Positions 46,321 through 55,285 of a DNA stretch of 64,000 bases are shown one piece after another. This stretch comes from Pseudomonas sp. Leaf48. Its GTDB lineage: Bacteria > Pseudomonadota > Gammaproteobacteria > Pseudomonadales > Pseudomonadaceae. Both the position numbers and the translations under genes were made by a program. The DNA is taken from NCBI RefSeq assembly GCF_001421885.1, contig NZ_LMLH01000010.1, forward strand, positions 45,482-109,481. The letters are read 5' to 3'. Below the pieces are notes generated by a model. It did not search any database and was not told the DNA's origin. It saw only the letters and a program-made list of their open reading frames with translations. Each line of letters starts with the position of its first letter. Positions within the stretch are counted from its first letter, which is position 1.

Positions 46321-48465
46321 ATGATCAGCACTGAACTCAAAACCACGATCCAGGGCGCCTACTCGCGTTTTCTCGAAGCCAAGAGCCTCAAACCGCGCTA
46401 CGGCCAACGCCTGATGATCGCCGAAGTCGCCAAGGTTCTCGGTGACATCGACACCGACGATGAAGGCCGGCGCAGTGGCGAGCCCGCGATTGTCGCGGTA
46501 GAAGCCGGCACGGGTACCGGCAAGACCGTGGCCTACAGCCTGGCGGCGATTCCCACGGCCAAGGCCGCCGGCAAGCGCCTGGTGATCGCCACGGCTACCG
46601 TGGCCCTGCAGGAGCAGATCGTCTACAAGGACTTGCCCGACCTGATGCGCAACAGCGGGCTGAACTTCAGCTTCGCCCTGGCCAAGGGACGCGGGCGCTA
46701 CATGTGCCTGTCCAAGCTCGACATGTTGCTCCAGGAAGGTCACGCGCAAACCGCCACCGCTCAGTTGTTCGAGGAAGAGGGCTTCAAGATCGAGGTCGAT
46801 GAGGCCAGTCAGAAGCTGTTCACCAGCATGATCGAGAAGCTCGCCGGCAATAAATGGGACGGCGACCGCGACAGTTGGTCCACGGCGCTTGAAGATGCAG
46901 ACTGGGCACGCCTGACCACCGATCACAGCCAGTGCACCAACCGTCATTGCCCGAACTTCGGCCAGTGTGCCTTCTACAAGGCCCGCGAAGGCATGGGCAA
47001 GGTCGACGTGATAGTCACCAACCACGACATGGTCCTGGCTGACCTGGCCCTGGGCGGCGGCGCAGTGCTGCCGGACCCGCGCGACACCATCTATGTGTTC
47101 GACGAAGGCCATCACCTGCCGGACAAGGCCATCGGCCATTTCGCCCATTACACCCGCCTGCGCTCCACCGCCGACTGGCTGGAAACCACCGCCAAGAATC
47201 TCACCAAGCTGCTGGCCCAACACCCGTTGCCGGGCGATCTGGGCAAGTTGATCGAACAGGTGCCGGAGCTGGCACGGGAGATCAAGACCCAGCAGCAGTT
47301 CATGTTCACCGCCTGTGAACAGGTTGCCGATTTCAAGCCCGGCGAAGATGTTGAAGGTCGCGAACGGCCTCGTCATCGCTTTGTCGGCGGGGTGATTCCC
47401 GAACACATGCGCGAGATGGGCGTCGAGCTGAAGAAGGGTTTCGCGCGCCTGACCGATCTGTTCACCCGCCTTACCGAGTTGCTCAAGGAAGGCATGGACG
47501 GCGAGGTCAACATCGGCATCGCCAGCAACCAGGCCGAAGAGTGGTATCCATTGTTCGGCAGCCTGCTGTCGCGCTCATCCGGCAATTGGGAGTTGTGGGT
47601 CGCGTTCACCGCGGAAGACCCGGAAGACAACCCGCCGATGGCGCGCTGGCTGACCCTGGCCGAAAGCGGTTCGCTGTTTGATATCGAGGTCAACGCCAGT
47701 CCCATCCTCGCGGCGGAAATGCTGCGGCGCAATCTGTGGAACGTGGCCTATGGCGCGCTGGTGACGTCGGCGACCCTGACCGCGCTGGGCACCTTCGATC
47801 GCTTTCGCATGCGTGCCGGCCTGCCGAAAAAAGCCGTGACCGCCGTGGTCCCGAGCCCCTTCCATCACGCCGATGCCGGCGTGCTGCGAGTGCCGAACCT
47901 AAACGCCGACCCCCGTGATGCGGCGGCTCACACTGCGGCAATCATCCGCGATCTGCCGGAGCTGGTCGAAGGCTCGCGGGGCACGCTGGTGCTGTTCTCT
48001 TCGCGCAAGCAGATGCAGGACGTATTCGACGGCCTGGACCGCGACTGGCGCAAGCAAGTGTTCATTCAGGGCAACCTGTCGAAACAGGAAACCCTGAACA
48101 AACACAAGGCGCGGGTCGATGGCGGGGATTCCAGCGTTCTGTTCGGCCTGGCGAGTTTCGCCGAAGGGGTCGACTTGCCGGGTGCCTATTGCGAACACGT
48201 CGTCATCGCCAAGATTCCGTTCTCGGTGCCCGATGATCCGGTCGAAGCGGCCCTTGCCGAATGGATCGAAGCCCGTGGCGGCAATCCGTTCATGGAAATC
48301 TCCGTGCCGGACGCCTCGCTGAAACTGGTGCAGGCCTGCGGGCGCTTGCTGCGCACCGAAGAGGACCGTGGCACCATCACTTTGCTTGACCGGCGCCTGG
48401 TCACCCAACGCTATGGCAAAGCGATCCTCAACGCATTGCCTCCCTTCCGGCGCGAAATTTCCTGA
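46321..48465 (+). CDS. dinG: ATP-dependent DNA helicase DinG
   Basis: Superfamily-2 XPD-like 5'-3' helicase of 714 residues that unwinds forked and R-loop structures. It has Walker A EAGTGTGKTV near residue 62, Walker B DEGHHLPD near 260, a four-Cys Fe-S cluster (YMCLSKL near 123, then CTNRHCPNFGQC near 205-216) and the C-terminal motif VI QACGRLLRTEEDRG. A LexA-type box lies just upstream. Confidence 0.95.
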   Translation: MISTELKTTIQGAYSRFLEAKSLKPRYGQRLMIAEVAKVLGDIDTDDEGRRSGEPAIVAVEAGTGTGKTVAYSLAAIPTAKAAGKRLVIATATVALQEQIVYKDLPDLMRNSGLNFSFALAKGRGRYMCLSKLDMLLQEGHAQTATAQLFEEEGFKIEVDEASQKLFTSMIEKLAGNKWDGDRDSWSTALEDADWARLTTDHSQCTNRHCPNFGQCAFYKAREGMGKVDVIVTNHDMVLADLALGGGAVLPDPRDTIYVFDEGHHLPDKAIGHFAHYTRLRSTADWLETTAKNLTKLLAQHPLPGDLGKLIEQVPELAREIKTQQQFMFTACEQVADFKPGEDVEGRERPRHRFVGGVIPEHMREMGVELKKGFARLTDLFTRLTELLKEGMDGEVNIGIASNQAEEWYPLFGSLLSRSSGNWELWVAFTAEDPEDNPPMARWLTLAESGSLFDIEVNASPILAAEMLRRNLWNVAYGALVTSATLTALGTFDRFRMRAGLPKKAVTAVVPSPFHHADAGVLRVPNLNADPRDAAAHTAAIIRDLPELVEGSRGTLVLFSSRKQMQDVFDGLDRDWRKQVFIQGNLSKQETLNKHKARVDGGDSSVLFGLASFAEGVDLPGAYCEHVVIAKIPFSVPDDPVEAALAEWIEARGGNPFMEISVPDASLKLVQACGRLLRTEEDRGTITLLDRRLVTQRYGKAILNALPPFRREIS

Positions 48466-48470
48466 GTAAC

Positions 48471-48492
48471 CGGTGGGCGGTTTTGCCCACCG
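48471..48492. other. Hairpin after dinG
   Basis: CGGTGGGC-GGTTTT-GCCCACCG stem without a following T run. It may end the dinG transcript or only stabilise its 3' end. Confidence 0.5.
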
Positions 48493-48561
48493 CGTTGTCT
48501 ATCTCTCAGCCATCTTTATTTCGCAGGCCCATTGAAGGTCGTTAGGGAGAATTTCGTTCTC

Positions 48562-51063
48562 ATGATTCGCCGTTCGTTACCTGCCGTTTTTGCCCTGTTG
48601 TTCGCAACGCCCCTGTTGGCCGCACCCGCAGGCCCGCAGACGCTGTTCAACTTTGTGCGCCCCGCCGATGTGGTCCAGGTGGCGACTCAGGACGCCAGCC
48701 TGCCGCAATCCAACGCTGAACAGACCCCGGAAGGCGAAGTGCTGCGCCGGGTAACGTTCAATCCGGTGGCGCGCCCGACCCTGCGCCTGACGCCGCAAAC
48801 CGGTGCCTGGGACTGGTCCGGGTCGAGCGTCATGAGCCTGCGGATCCAGAGCGCCATGAACTGGGCCGTGACCCTGTACGTGACCATCCAGAGCAATGAT
48901 GGCAAGACCCTGACCAGCCGCGTCGATCTGCCGGCCGGGCCCGCGCAGACCTTGTTGGTGCCGCTGCAACCAGCGTCGCCGCTGAATCAGGGCATGAAAG
49001 CCGGGCCGCCGATGCCAATGACCGTCGAAGGCCAGCGCATCCTGCTGGCCAGCAGTGCCGGGGAACTGGACGCTCGGCAGGTGGTGTCGGTCAGCCTGTC
49101 GATGGATCAGCCGCAAGCCGCACAAAGCATACTGCTGGAGCGTTTCGGCGTGCAGGACGGCGAGTCGATCAGCCGGGCTGTATACGGTGGGTTGGTCGAT
49201 GCCTATGGCCAGTCGACCCGCGCCCGGTGGCCGGAAAAAATCAGCAACGACGAGCAGCTCAAAGGCGCCGCTGCCAAGGAGCAGCAGCAACTGAAAACCT
49301 GGCTGGCCGAGCGCGAGAAGTCGCCCCTGGACAAATTCGGCGGCTTGACCACTGGCCCGGTATTCAGGGCCAGTGGGTTCTTCCGCAGTGAAAAGCGTGA
49401 TGGGCGCTGGTATCTGGTGACTCCGCAAGGGCACCCGTTCTACTCGCTGGGGGTCAACACCGTCACCCCGGACGTCAACCAGACTTACGTCGCCGGTCGC
49501 GAGTGGATGTTCGAATCCTTGCCCAAGGCTGACGAAGCCTTGGCCCGCCACTACGGTGAAGGTGACAACCGCGGCGGCAACGGTGCCGACCAGGGCCGTG
49601 GATACAACGCCGGGCGCTGGTACGATTTCTACGGCGCCAACTTGCAGCGCTTGTATGGCAACCCCTGCGCATTGGGCAGCGATACCAAGGCCGGTGTCGC
49701 CGAGGCAGCCAAGGCAGACGCGGTCGAAGCGACGGCAGACAAGGCTGGTGCGCAACCCGTGGTTCCATCGAGCGCCGAGGCCGGTGTCGCGGAAGTCGCC
49801 AAGGCCGACGCCGCCCAGGCAACGGTGGCAAAAGCAGTCGAGCAGTCACCAGCCGAACCTTGCAAAGCCGAGTTTGACCAGCAACGCTGGGCCAGCCATA
49901 CCCTGGATCGCCTGCAAGCCTGGGGCTTCAATACTGTCGGTAACTGGAGCGCTCCAATGCTGGCCGGGGCGGACCGCGTCCCTTACACCTTGCCGCTGTC
50001 GATCGTCGGCGACTACGCCAGCATCAGTACCGGTACCGATTGGTGGGGCGGCATGCCTGACCCGTTCGACCCGCGCTTTGCCATGGCTACCGAGCGCGCC
50101 GTGGCCATCGCCACCCGCGATCATCGAGACGACCCGTGGCTGATCGGTTACTACGCCGACAACGAACTGGCCTGGGCCGGTCCCGGCGATGACCCCAAAG
50201 CCCGTTATGCCCTGGCCTACGGCACCTTGAAGATGACCACCGACGTGCCGGCCAAGCGCGCATTCCTCAAGCAGTTGCGCGACAAATACCGCAACCAGGC
50301 AGGCCTGTCGAAAGCCTGGGGTATCGACCTGCCAGCCTGGGAGCTGATGGAAGACCCGGGGTTCAGTGCGCCGTTGCCGAGCGCCGAGCATCCGGAAATC
50401 GAAGCCGACTTCAAGTACTTCCAGAAGGTCTTCGCCGACACCTACTTCAAGACCATCTCCGATTCACTCAAGTGGCATGCGCCGAACCAGATGCTGCTCG
50501 GCGGCCGGTTTGCCATCAGCACCCCGGAAGCGGTGGAGTCTTGCGCGCAGTATTGCGACGTATTGAGCTTCAACATGTACACCCTGCAGCCCCATGATGG
50601 TTACGACTTCACCAGACTGCGCAGCCTCGACAAACCGGTATTGATCACCGAGTTCAACTTCGGCTCGGCGGACCGCGGCCCGTTCTGGGGCGGCGTGACA
50701 CAATTGGCCAAGGAAGAGGACCGTGGCCCGGCCTACGCGAACTTCCTCAAGCAGGCGCTGAGCGAACCGTCGATTGTCGGCGTGCATTGGTTCCAGTACC
50801 TCGATCAACCCGTGACCGGACGCCTGCTCGATGGCGAGAACGGTCATTTCGGGCTCGTGGGCATTACCGACTTGCCGTTCCAGGGCTTTGTCGAGAGCGT
50901 ACGCAGGAGCAATCTGGTGACCGCCGACCAGATGGGCAAAGAAGCCGAGAAGGCCGCAGCCGAGGTCGACAAAGCCAGTCACGATGCCGAGGGCGGGCGC
51001 AAAGCCGAAGCCGGCAAAGGGCCGGGGAAGGGCGCTGGCGGGCATTCCGGCAAAGGTCACTGA
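48562..51063 (+). CDS. Secreted clan GH-A glycoside hydrolase with repeat insert
   Basis: Exported protein of about 833 residues with signal peptide MIRRSLPAVFALLFATPLLA. An N-terminal beta-sandwich-like region is followed by a TIM-barrel with acid/base E535 (YYADNE) and nucleophile E697 (LITEFNF), an arrangement seen in beta-galactosidase/agarase-type families. Between Cys369 and Cys434 lies an Ala/Lys/Val-rich insert with a 30-residue imperfect repeat (AGVAEAAKADAV / AGVAEVAKADAA). The C-terminus is Lys/Gly/Glu-rich. The substrate is unknown; the label agarase would be over-reading. The start was chosen for the signal peptide. Confidence 0.82.
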   Translation: MIRRSLPAVFALLFATPLLAAPAGPQTLFNFVRPADVVQVATQDASLPQSNAEQTPEGEVLRRVTFNPVARPTLRLTPQTGAWDWSGSSVMSLRIQSAMNWAVTLYVTIQSNDGKTLTSRVDLPAGPAQTLLVPLQPASPLNQGMKAGPPMPMTVEGQRILLASSAGELDARQVVSVSLSMDQPQAAQSILLERFGVQDGESISRAVYGGLVDAYGQSTRARWPEKISNDEQLKGAAAKEQQQLKTWLAEREKSPLDKFGGLTTGPVFRASGFFRSEKRDGRWYLVTPQGHPFYSLGVNTVTPDVNQTYVAGREWMFESLPKADEALARHYGEGDNRGGNGADQGRGYNAGRWYDFYGANLQRLYGNPCALGSDTKAGVAEAAKADAVEATADKAGAQPVVPSSAEAGVAEVAKADAAQATVAKAVEQSPAEPCKAEFDQQRWASHTLDRLQAWGFNTVGNWSAPMLAGADRVPYTLPLSIVGDYASISTGTDWWGGMPDPFDPRFAMATERAVAIATRDHRDDPWLIGYYADNELAWAGPGDDPKARYALAYGTLKMTTDVPAKRAFLKQLRDKYRNQAGLSKAWGIDLPAWELMEDPGFSAPLPSAEHPEIEADFKYFQKVFADTYFKTISDSLKWHAPNQMLLGGRFAISTPEAVESCAQYCDVLSFNMYTLQPHDGYDFTRLRSLDKPVLITEFNFGSADRGPFWGGVTQLAKEEDRGPAYANFLKQALSEPSIVGVHWFQYLDQPVTGRLLDGENGHFGLVGITDLPFQGFVESVRRSNLVTADQMGKEAEKAAAEVDKASHDAEGGRKAEAGKGPGKGAGGHSGKGH

Positions 51064-51064
51064 A

Positions 51065-51117
51065 AAAGATCGCAGCCCGCGACAGCGTCTGTAGGCGCTG
51101 GCGCAGGCGGCGATCTT
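51065..51117 (+). terminator. Imperfect hairpin after the glycoside hydrolase gene
   Basis: AAAAAGATCGCAGCC... pairs with ...GGCGATCTTTTGATC across an interrupted stem, giving a weak terminator or decayed extragenic palindrome. Confidence 0.5.
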
Positions 51118-51183
51118 TTGATCTTGCCCTTGAATCAACCGCCCGGCCAAACCCTGTTCCCAAAACCCTCAAGGGCTGGAACA

Positions 51184-52371
51184 ATGCCCACCACTTTTGT
51201 AGAACGTTTATCCAGGGAGTTGCGGGTGCAGATTCAGGGTCATTACGAGCTTAAGTTCGAGGCAGTGCGCGAAGCGTTTGCAGCGTTGTTCGACGATCCT
51301 CAGGAGCGTGGCGCAGCGTTGTGCATCCAGGTCGGCGGGGAAACGGTACTGGACCTCTGGTCTGGCACTGCCGACAAGGATGGCGCCGAGGCCTGGCACA
51401 GCGACACCATCGCCAACCTGTTCTCCTGCACCAAGACCTTCACTGCCGTCACGGCGCTGCAACTGGTGGCCGAAGGCAAGCTGCAACTGGACGTTCCGGT
51501 GGCGCGCTACTGGCCCGAATTCGCCGCGGCCGGCAAGGAATCGGTGACCCTGCGCCAACTGCTTTGCCATCAGGCCGGGCTACCGGCGTTACGCGAGTTG
51601 CTGGCCCCCGAAGCCCTTTACGACTGGCCAACGATGGTCGACGCCCTGGCCGCCGAAGCGCCATGGTGGACACCGGGTGAAGGTCACGGTTACGCAGCAA
51701 TCACCTACGGCTGGCTGGTCGGCGAGTTGCTGCGCCGTGTCGACGGTCGCGGGCCGGGTGAGTCGATCGTGGCGCGAGTCGCCAAGCCGTTGGGCCTGGA
51801 TTTCCATGTCGGTCTGGACGATGCAGAGTTCCATCGCGTGGCGCACATCGCGCGCGGCAAGGGCAATGTCGGCGATGCCGCGGCCCAGCGCTTGCTGCAG
51901 GTGACCATGCGCGAACCGACGGCCATGACCACTCGGGCGTTCACCAACCCGCCGTCGATCATGACCAGCACCAACAAGCCGGAGTGGCGGCGCATGCAGC
52001 AGCCGGCGGCCAATGGCCATGGCAATGCGCGCAGTCTCGCCGGGTTCTATGCCGGCCTGCTCGATGGCAGCCTGCTGGAAAGCGAAATGCTCGATGAGCT
52101 GACCCGCGAGCACAGCATCGGCGAAGACAAGACTTTATTGACCTGCACCCGTTTCGGTCTGGGTTGCATGCTTGATCAACCGAATGTACCCAACGCCACC
52201 TTCGGCCTGGGTTCACGCGCGTTCGGTCATCCTGGGGCTGGTGGCTCCATCGGTTTTGCCGATCCGGAGCACGATGTAGCCTTTGGTTTTGTGACAAATA
52301 CCCTGGGACCGTACGTCTTGATGGACCCGCGTGCGCAAAAGTTGGTGCGGGTTCTGGCCACCTGTCTGTAA
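51184..52371 (+). CDS. Serine hydrolase, class C beta-lactamase/family VIII esterase-like
   Basis: The 395-residue protein has the S-x-x-K motif (LFSCTKTFTAVTAL) near residue 83 and the usual W-x-P-G sequence (WWTPGEGHGYAAITYGWLVG) with the partner Tyr, plus HPGAGGSIGFADPE near the end. There is no signal peptide with this start, so a cytoplasmic esterase (EstB-like) is more likely than a beta-lactamase. The ATG at 51184 is preferred; an in-frame start 22 codons upstream falls within the preceding hairpin. Confidence 0.85.
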   Translation: MPTTFVERLSRELRVQIQGHYELKFEAVREAFAALFDDPQERGAALCIQVGGETVLDLWSGTADKDGAEAWHSDTIANLFSCTKTFTAVTALQLVAEGKLQLDVPVARYWPEFAAAGKESVTLRQLLCHQAGLPALRELLAPEALYDWPTMVDALAAEAPWWTPGEGHGYAAITYGWLVGELLRRVDGRGPGESIVARVAKPLGLDFHVGLDDAEFHRVAHIARGKGNVGDAAAQRLLQVTMREPTAMTTRAFTNPPSIMTSTNKPEWRRMQQPAANGHGNARSLAGFYAGLLDGSLLESEMLDELTREHSIGEDKTLLTCTRFGLGCMLDQPNVPNATFGLGSRAFGHPGAGGSIGFADPEHDVAFGFVTNTLGPYVLMDPRAQKLVRVLATCL

Positions 52372-52485
52372 AACCTGCTCGAGGGTTCCAGGGCTGGAAC
52401 CGGAAAGCTTTTTGAGTTTCAAAGCGTCTGTTTATCCGGGCCGAACCGGTCTGATTTTTCATTACTCGATTTTTGTGGATATCCA

Positions 52486-53577
52486 ATGTCATCTAAACCA
52501 ACGCTCGCTTTGGCCCTGTGCTTCGCTATTACCGGTTGTGCACAGACTCCACAAAAAGATTCCGATGGCGGCAACTGGTGGCCGTTCGGTTCCACCGACA
52601 AAGTCGCCGCCAAAGAGCCGGCCCCGGCGCCTCAGAACCCTTTCGTAACCGCTCCGGTGGCGAAGACTGAAAGCGCCAGCCACTGGTACTGGCCGTTCGG
52701 TTCCGACGACAGCGCCGACAAGGCTGCGGTCAAGTCGCAGGTGAAAGACCAGGCCAAACCGGTTGCCGTAGCCAAGGCCGAAGCCGATGCCGGCGGCAAG
52801 TGGTGGTGGCCGTTCGGTGGTACCGACCAGAGCACCAGCAAAGCCGTGCCGATGCCTGATCCGAAAGTCACCCAGGCCTGGCTCGATGACTACGAACCAC
52901 GCCTGCGTGAAGCCATCAAGGGCAGTAACCTGCAACTCGAACGCCGCGAAAACGTGTTGGTGGTGACGGCACCGGTCGAAGGTACATTCAACCCTGACCG
53001 TCCGGCGATGCTGCTGCCCGTCACACTCGGCCCGTTCACCCGCGTAGCCAAAATCCTGGAAGTTGATTCCAAGACTGCCGTGCTGGTGCTCGGGCACAGC
53101 GATACCTCGGGTGCCGCGCCGGCCAACGTGAAGCTCAGCCAGGAACGCGCGCAATCGATCGCAGCGATCTTCCGCCTCAGCGGTCTGCAGCGTGATCGCC
53201 TGATGTTGCGTGGCATGGGTGGCAATGCGCCGCGTGCTGCCAACGACAGCGCCGAAGGTCGAGCGTTAAATCGCCGCGTGGAGTTGCTGGTGACCCCACA
53301 GAACACCATGGTGGCCCTGCTGAGCAAATACAACATGCCTGCTCCGGCGCCGGTGACCCTGGTTGCCGCGCAGGACATCAAGCCTGTCGCCAAGCCCGTG
53401 ACTCCGGCTCCGGCTGCCAAAAAGGCCGCGGTTCCAACCGCGAAAAAAGCCCCGGCGAAGAAAGCTCCGGCCAAGAAAGCGCCAGCCAAAACCGCGACCC
53501 CGGCGAAAAAGACCGCACCAGCCAAGGCCTCCACGGCTGACAAGAAAGTCGCCGCCGCCGATACTGTAAAGAAGTGA
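52486..53577 (+). CDS. OmpA-family lipoprotein with WWPFG repeats and Lys/Ala-rich tail
   Basis: Lipoprotein of 363 residues with four parts: lipobox ITGC (C18); a linker with three spaced aromatic motifs (WWPFG 31-35, YWPFG 68-72, WWPFG 107-111, each in a G/S-rich setting followed by D); an OmpA-like domain at about 165-275 (LVLGHSDTSGAAPANVKLSQ, LNRRVELLV); and a basic tail with repeated PAKKA units, like histone-H1-type tails. The tail could bind anionic polymers. pdxH follows after 24 bases. Confidence 0.88.
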   Translation: MSSKPTLALALCFAITGCAQTPQKDSDGGNWWPFGSTDKVAAKEPAPAPQNPFVTAPVAKTESASHWYWPFGSDDSADKAAVKSQVKDQAKPVAVAKAEADAGGKWWWPFGGTDQSTSKAVPMPDPKVTQAWLDDYEPRLREAIKGSNLQLERRENVLVVTAPVEGTFNPDRPAMLLPVTLGPFTRVAKILEVDSKTAVLVLGHSDTSGAAPANVKLSQERAQSIAAIFRLSGLQRDRLMLRGMGGNAPRAANDSAEGRALNRRVELLVTPQNTMVALLSKYNMPAPAPVTLVAAQDIKPVAKPVTPAPAAKKAAVPTAKKAPAKKAPAKKAPAKTATPAKKTAPAKASTADKKVAAADTVKK

Positions 53578-53601
53578 TTGGTTAACCATAAGGAATGCGC
53601 C

Positions 53602-54249
53602 ATGACCCAGGGCCTGGCTGATATGCGTCGTGATTACACCCGTGATGGCCTGGCCGAGGCGCAAGCCCCGGTTGAGCCATTTGCATTGTTCCACCGGTGG
53701 TTCGCCGATGCGGTGAAAACCGAACAGGCACCGGTGGAGGCCAATGCCATGACGTTGGCGACGGTGGATCAGGACGGTCGGCCGCATTGCCGCATTCTGC
53801 TGCTCAAGGGCCTGGATGAGCAGGGTTTCACCTTCTTCACCAACTACGACAGCGCCAAGGGCCAGCACCTGGCTGCGAACCCGTTCGCGGCCATGACTTT
53901 TTTCTGGCCGGCCCTGGAGCGTCAGGTGCGAATAGAAGGTCGGGTGGTGAAGGTCACCCCTGAAGAATCCGACGCCTATTTTCAGGTTCGCCCGCTGGGC
54001 AGCCGTCTGGGGGCCTGGGCATCGCCGCAAAGCCGGGTGATTGCCGATCGGGGTGAGCTGGAAGCACTGCTCAAGAACACCGAGCAACGATTCAGCGACA
54101 CTCAGCCCCACTGCCCTGAGCACTGGGGCGGTTACCGTTTGCTCCCGGAGCGTATCGAGTTCTGGCAGGGGCGCTCGAGTCGCCTGCATGACCGTCTCAA
54201 TTACCGCCAACAGGGCGCCGACTGGATTCTTGAACGCCTGGCACCCTGA
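53602..54249 (+). CDS. pdxH: Pyridoxamine 5'-phosphate oxidase
   Basis: FMN-dependent oxidase making pyridoxal 5'-phosphate from pyridoxine or pyridoxamine phosphate. The 215-residue protein shows [30 protein letters not shown], then [11 protein letters not shown], the [14 protein letters not shown] segment and the C-terminal substrate motif [17 protein letters not shown] at 53590-53594 supports the ATG at 53602. Confidence 0.97.
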   Translation: MTQGLADMRRDYTRDGLAEAQAPVEPFALFHRWFADAVKTEQAPVEANAMTLATVDQDGRPHCRILLLKGLDEQGFTFFTNYDSAKGQHLAANPFAAMTFFWPALERQVRIEGRVVKVTPEESDAYFQVRPLGSRLGAWASPQSRVIADRGELEALLKNTEQRFSDTQPHCPEHWGGYRLLPERIEFWQGRSSRLHDRLNYRQQGADWILERLAP

Positions 54250-54254
54250 ACAGT

Positions 54255-54491
54255 CTACTGATCAGGGTAGCCTGCCGCTGCGGTCTCCAGCCACTTTGAC
54301 AGGTCCCGACGCTTGATTTTCTGCGCTCGGGCGTTGGCCAGTTGTTCGAGCATGTAGGCTCTTTTGCGCTCGTCCTTGCCTGCCAGCGACAACGCCAGGT
54401 CGCGGTCCATCCAGCGTTTGATCCGTACGTACAACCACCAGTGGAAGTACAGACCGGCGGCGGTAGTGACGACAATGATAAAGTAATCCAT
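54255..54491 (-). CDS. Small membrane-anchored protein, unknown
   Basis: A 78-residue protein with one N-terminal membrane helix (FIIVVTTAAGLYFHWWLYV) and a charged helical C-terminal part (MDRDLALSLAGKDERKRAYM, LEQLANARAQKIKRRDLSKW). AGGA precedes the ATG by about 7 bases. It is convergent with pdxH and ends 5 bases from it. It appears to be a conserved Pseudomonas protein of unknown role. Confidence 0.75.
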   Translation of the reverse strand: MDYFIIVVTTAAGLYFHWWLYVRIKRWMDRDLALSLAGKDERKRAYMLEQLANARAQKIKRRDLSKWLETAAAGYPDQ

Positions 54492-54657
54492 GGAAATCCT
54501 GTGTCGGTAGCGCAGCGTCCGGATATGCAGCTACCTTGTGTCGGGTTCATGAAGCGCCTGTATGGCGCCTGAATCAAAGCACGATTATCCGGGGCGCGCC
54601 GTGACAGGCGTCAAGCTGCGGGGTTTAATGAACACCTGTTATTTTGGAGTTGATGTT

Positions 54658-55122
54658 ATGCGTAAGTCTGTTCTGCTGGTTGCTTCCTTTTCCACCATGG
54701 CGATGTTGCTCACTGGTTGCCAATCGAGCCTGACCGGTGACTCCTACTCCCGTGACGAAGCCCGTCGTGTGCAGACCATCCGCATGGGCACCATCGAAGC
54801 CTTGCGTCCGGTGAAGATCGAGGGCACCAAGACCCCGATCGGTGGCGCGGCAGGCGCGGTCGTCGGCGGCGTGGGCGGCAGCAGCGTCGGTGGGGGTACC
54901 GGAAGCATCGTGGCTGCGGTCATCGGTGCCGTGGCGGGTGGCCTGATCGGTTCTGCCGCCGAAGAAGGCCTGACCCGCACCCAGGGCGTGGAGATCACCG
55001 TTCGCGAAGACGACGGCAGCATGCGCGCCTACGTGCAACAGGTTCAGGAAAACGAAGTGTTCCGTGTTGGCGAACGTGTGCGTATTTCGACCGTCGATGG
55101 AACCAGCCGCGTTTCCCACTAA
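54658..55122 (+). CDS. Glycine-zipper outer-membrane lipoprotein (SlyB-like)
   Basis: Lipoprotein of 154 residues: lipobox MLLTGC near residue 21, then a Gly-zipper 2TM segment (GGAAGAVVGGVGGSSVGGGT, then GSIVAAVIGAVAGGLIGSAA) and a C-terminal soluble domain (GVEITVREDDGSMRAYVQQV). This matches the SlyB/PcpY family, which in E. coli is PhoP-controlled and stabilises the outer membrane. GGAG lies upstream of the ATG. Confidence 0.9.
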   Translation: MRKSVLLVASFSTMAMLLTGCQSSLTGDSYSRDEARRVQTIRMGTIEALRPVKIEGTKTPIGGAAGAVVGGVGGSSVGGGTGSIVAAVIGAVAGGLIGSAAEEGLTRTQGVEITVREDDGSMRAYVQQVQENEVFRVGERVRISTVDGTSRVSH

Positions 55123-55141
55123 AACGCAAAACGGCTAAAAG

Positions 55142-55179
55142 AAAACCCCGATCAGTGTTTGCTGGTTGGGGTTTTTTTT
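55142..55179 (+). terminator. slyB-like gene terminator
   Basis: AACCCCGATCAG/CTGGTTGGGGTT stem with interior mismatches, followed by eight T residues. It isolates the following RHS gene from upstream transcription. Confidence 0.88.
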
Positions 55180-55203
55180 GTGAGGGGATTTGGATTCAAT
55201 TGG

Positions 55204-55221
55204 ACTATCAGTTCTGATAGT
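55204..55221. promoter_or_regulatory. Perfect palindrome upstream of the orphan RHS gene
   Basis: ACTATCAG-TT-CTGATAGT, 65 bases upstream of the RHS ATG in an A/T-rich leader. It could be an operator or a remnant of the acquisition event. Confidence 0.5.
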
Positions 55222-55285
55222 TGTCATTTTGTATAAGTTGGAGGAGAGTAAAGGTCGGTTTAACAGATTAACTGCGAGCGGGCTC

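Noticed and set aside
46291..47406. Minus-strand frame opposite dinG
   Set aside because: Shadow of dinG; the real helicase motifs are on the plus strand.
49666..49863. Repeat inside the glycoside hydrolase considered as a frameshift or assembly error
   Set aside because: The reading frame stays open with normal codon use on both sides and the repeats are imperfect at the DNA level.
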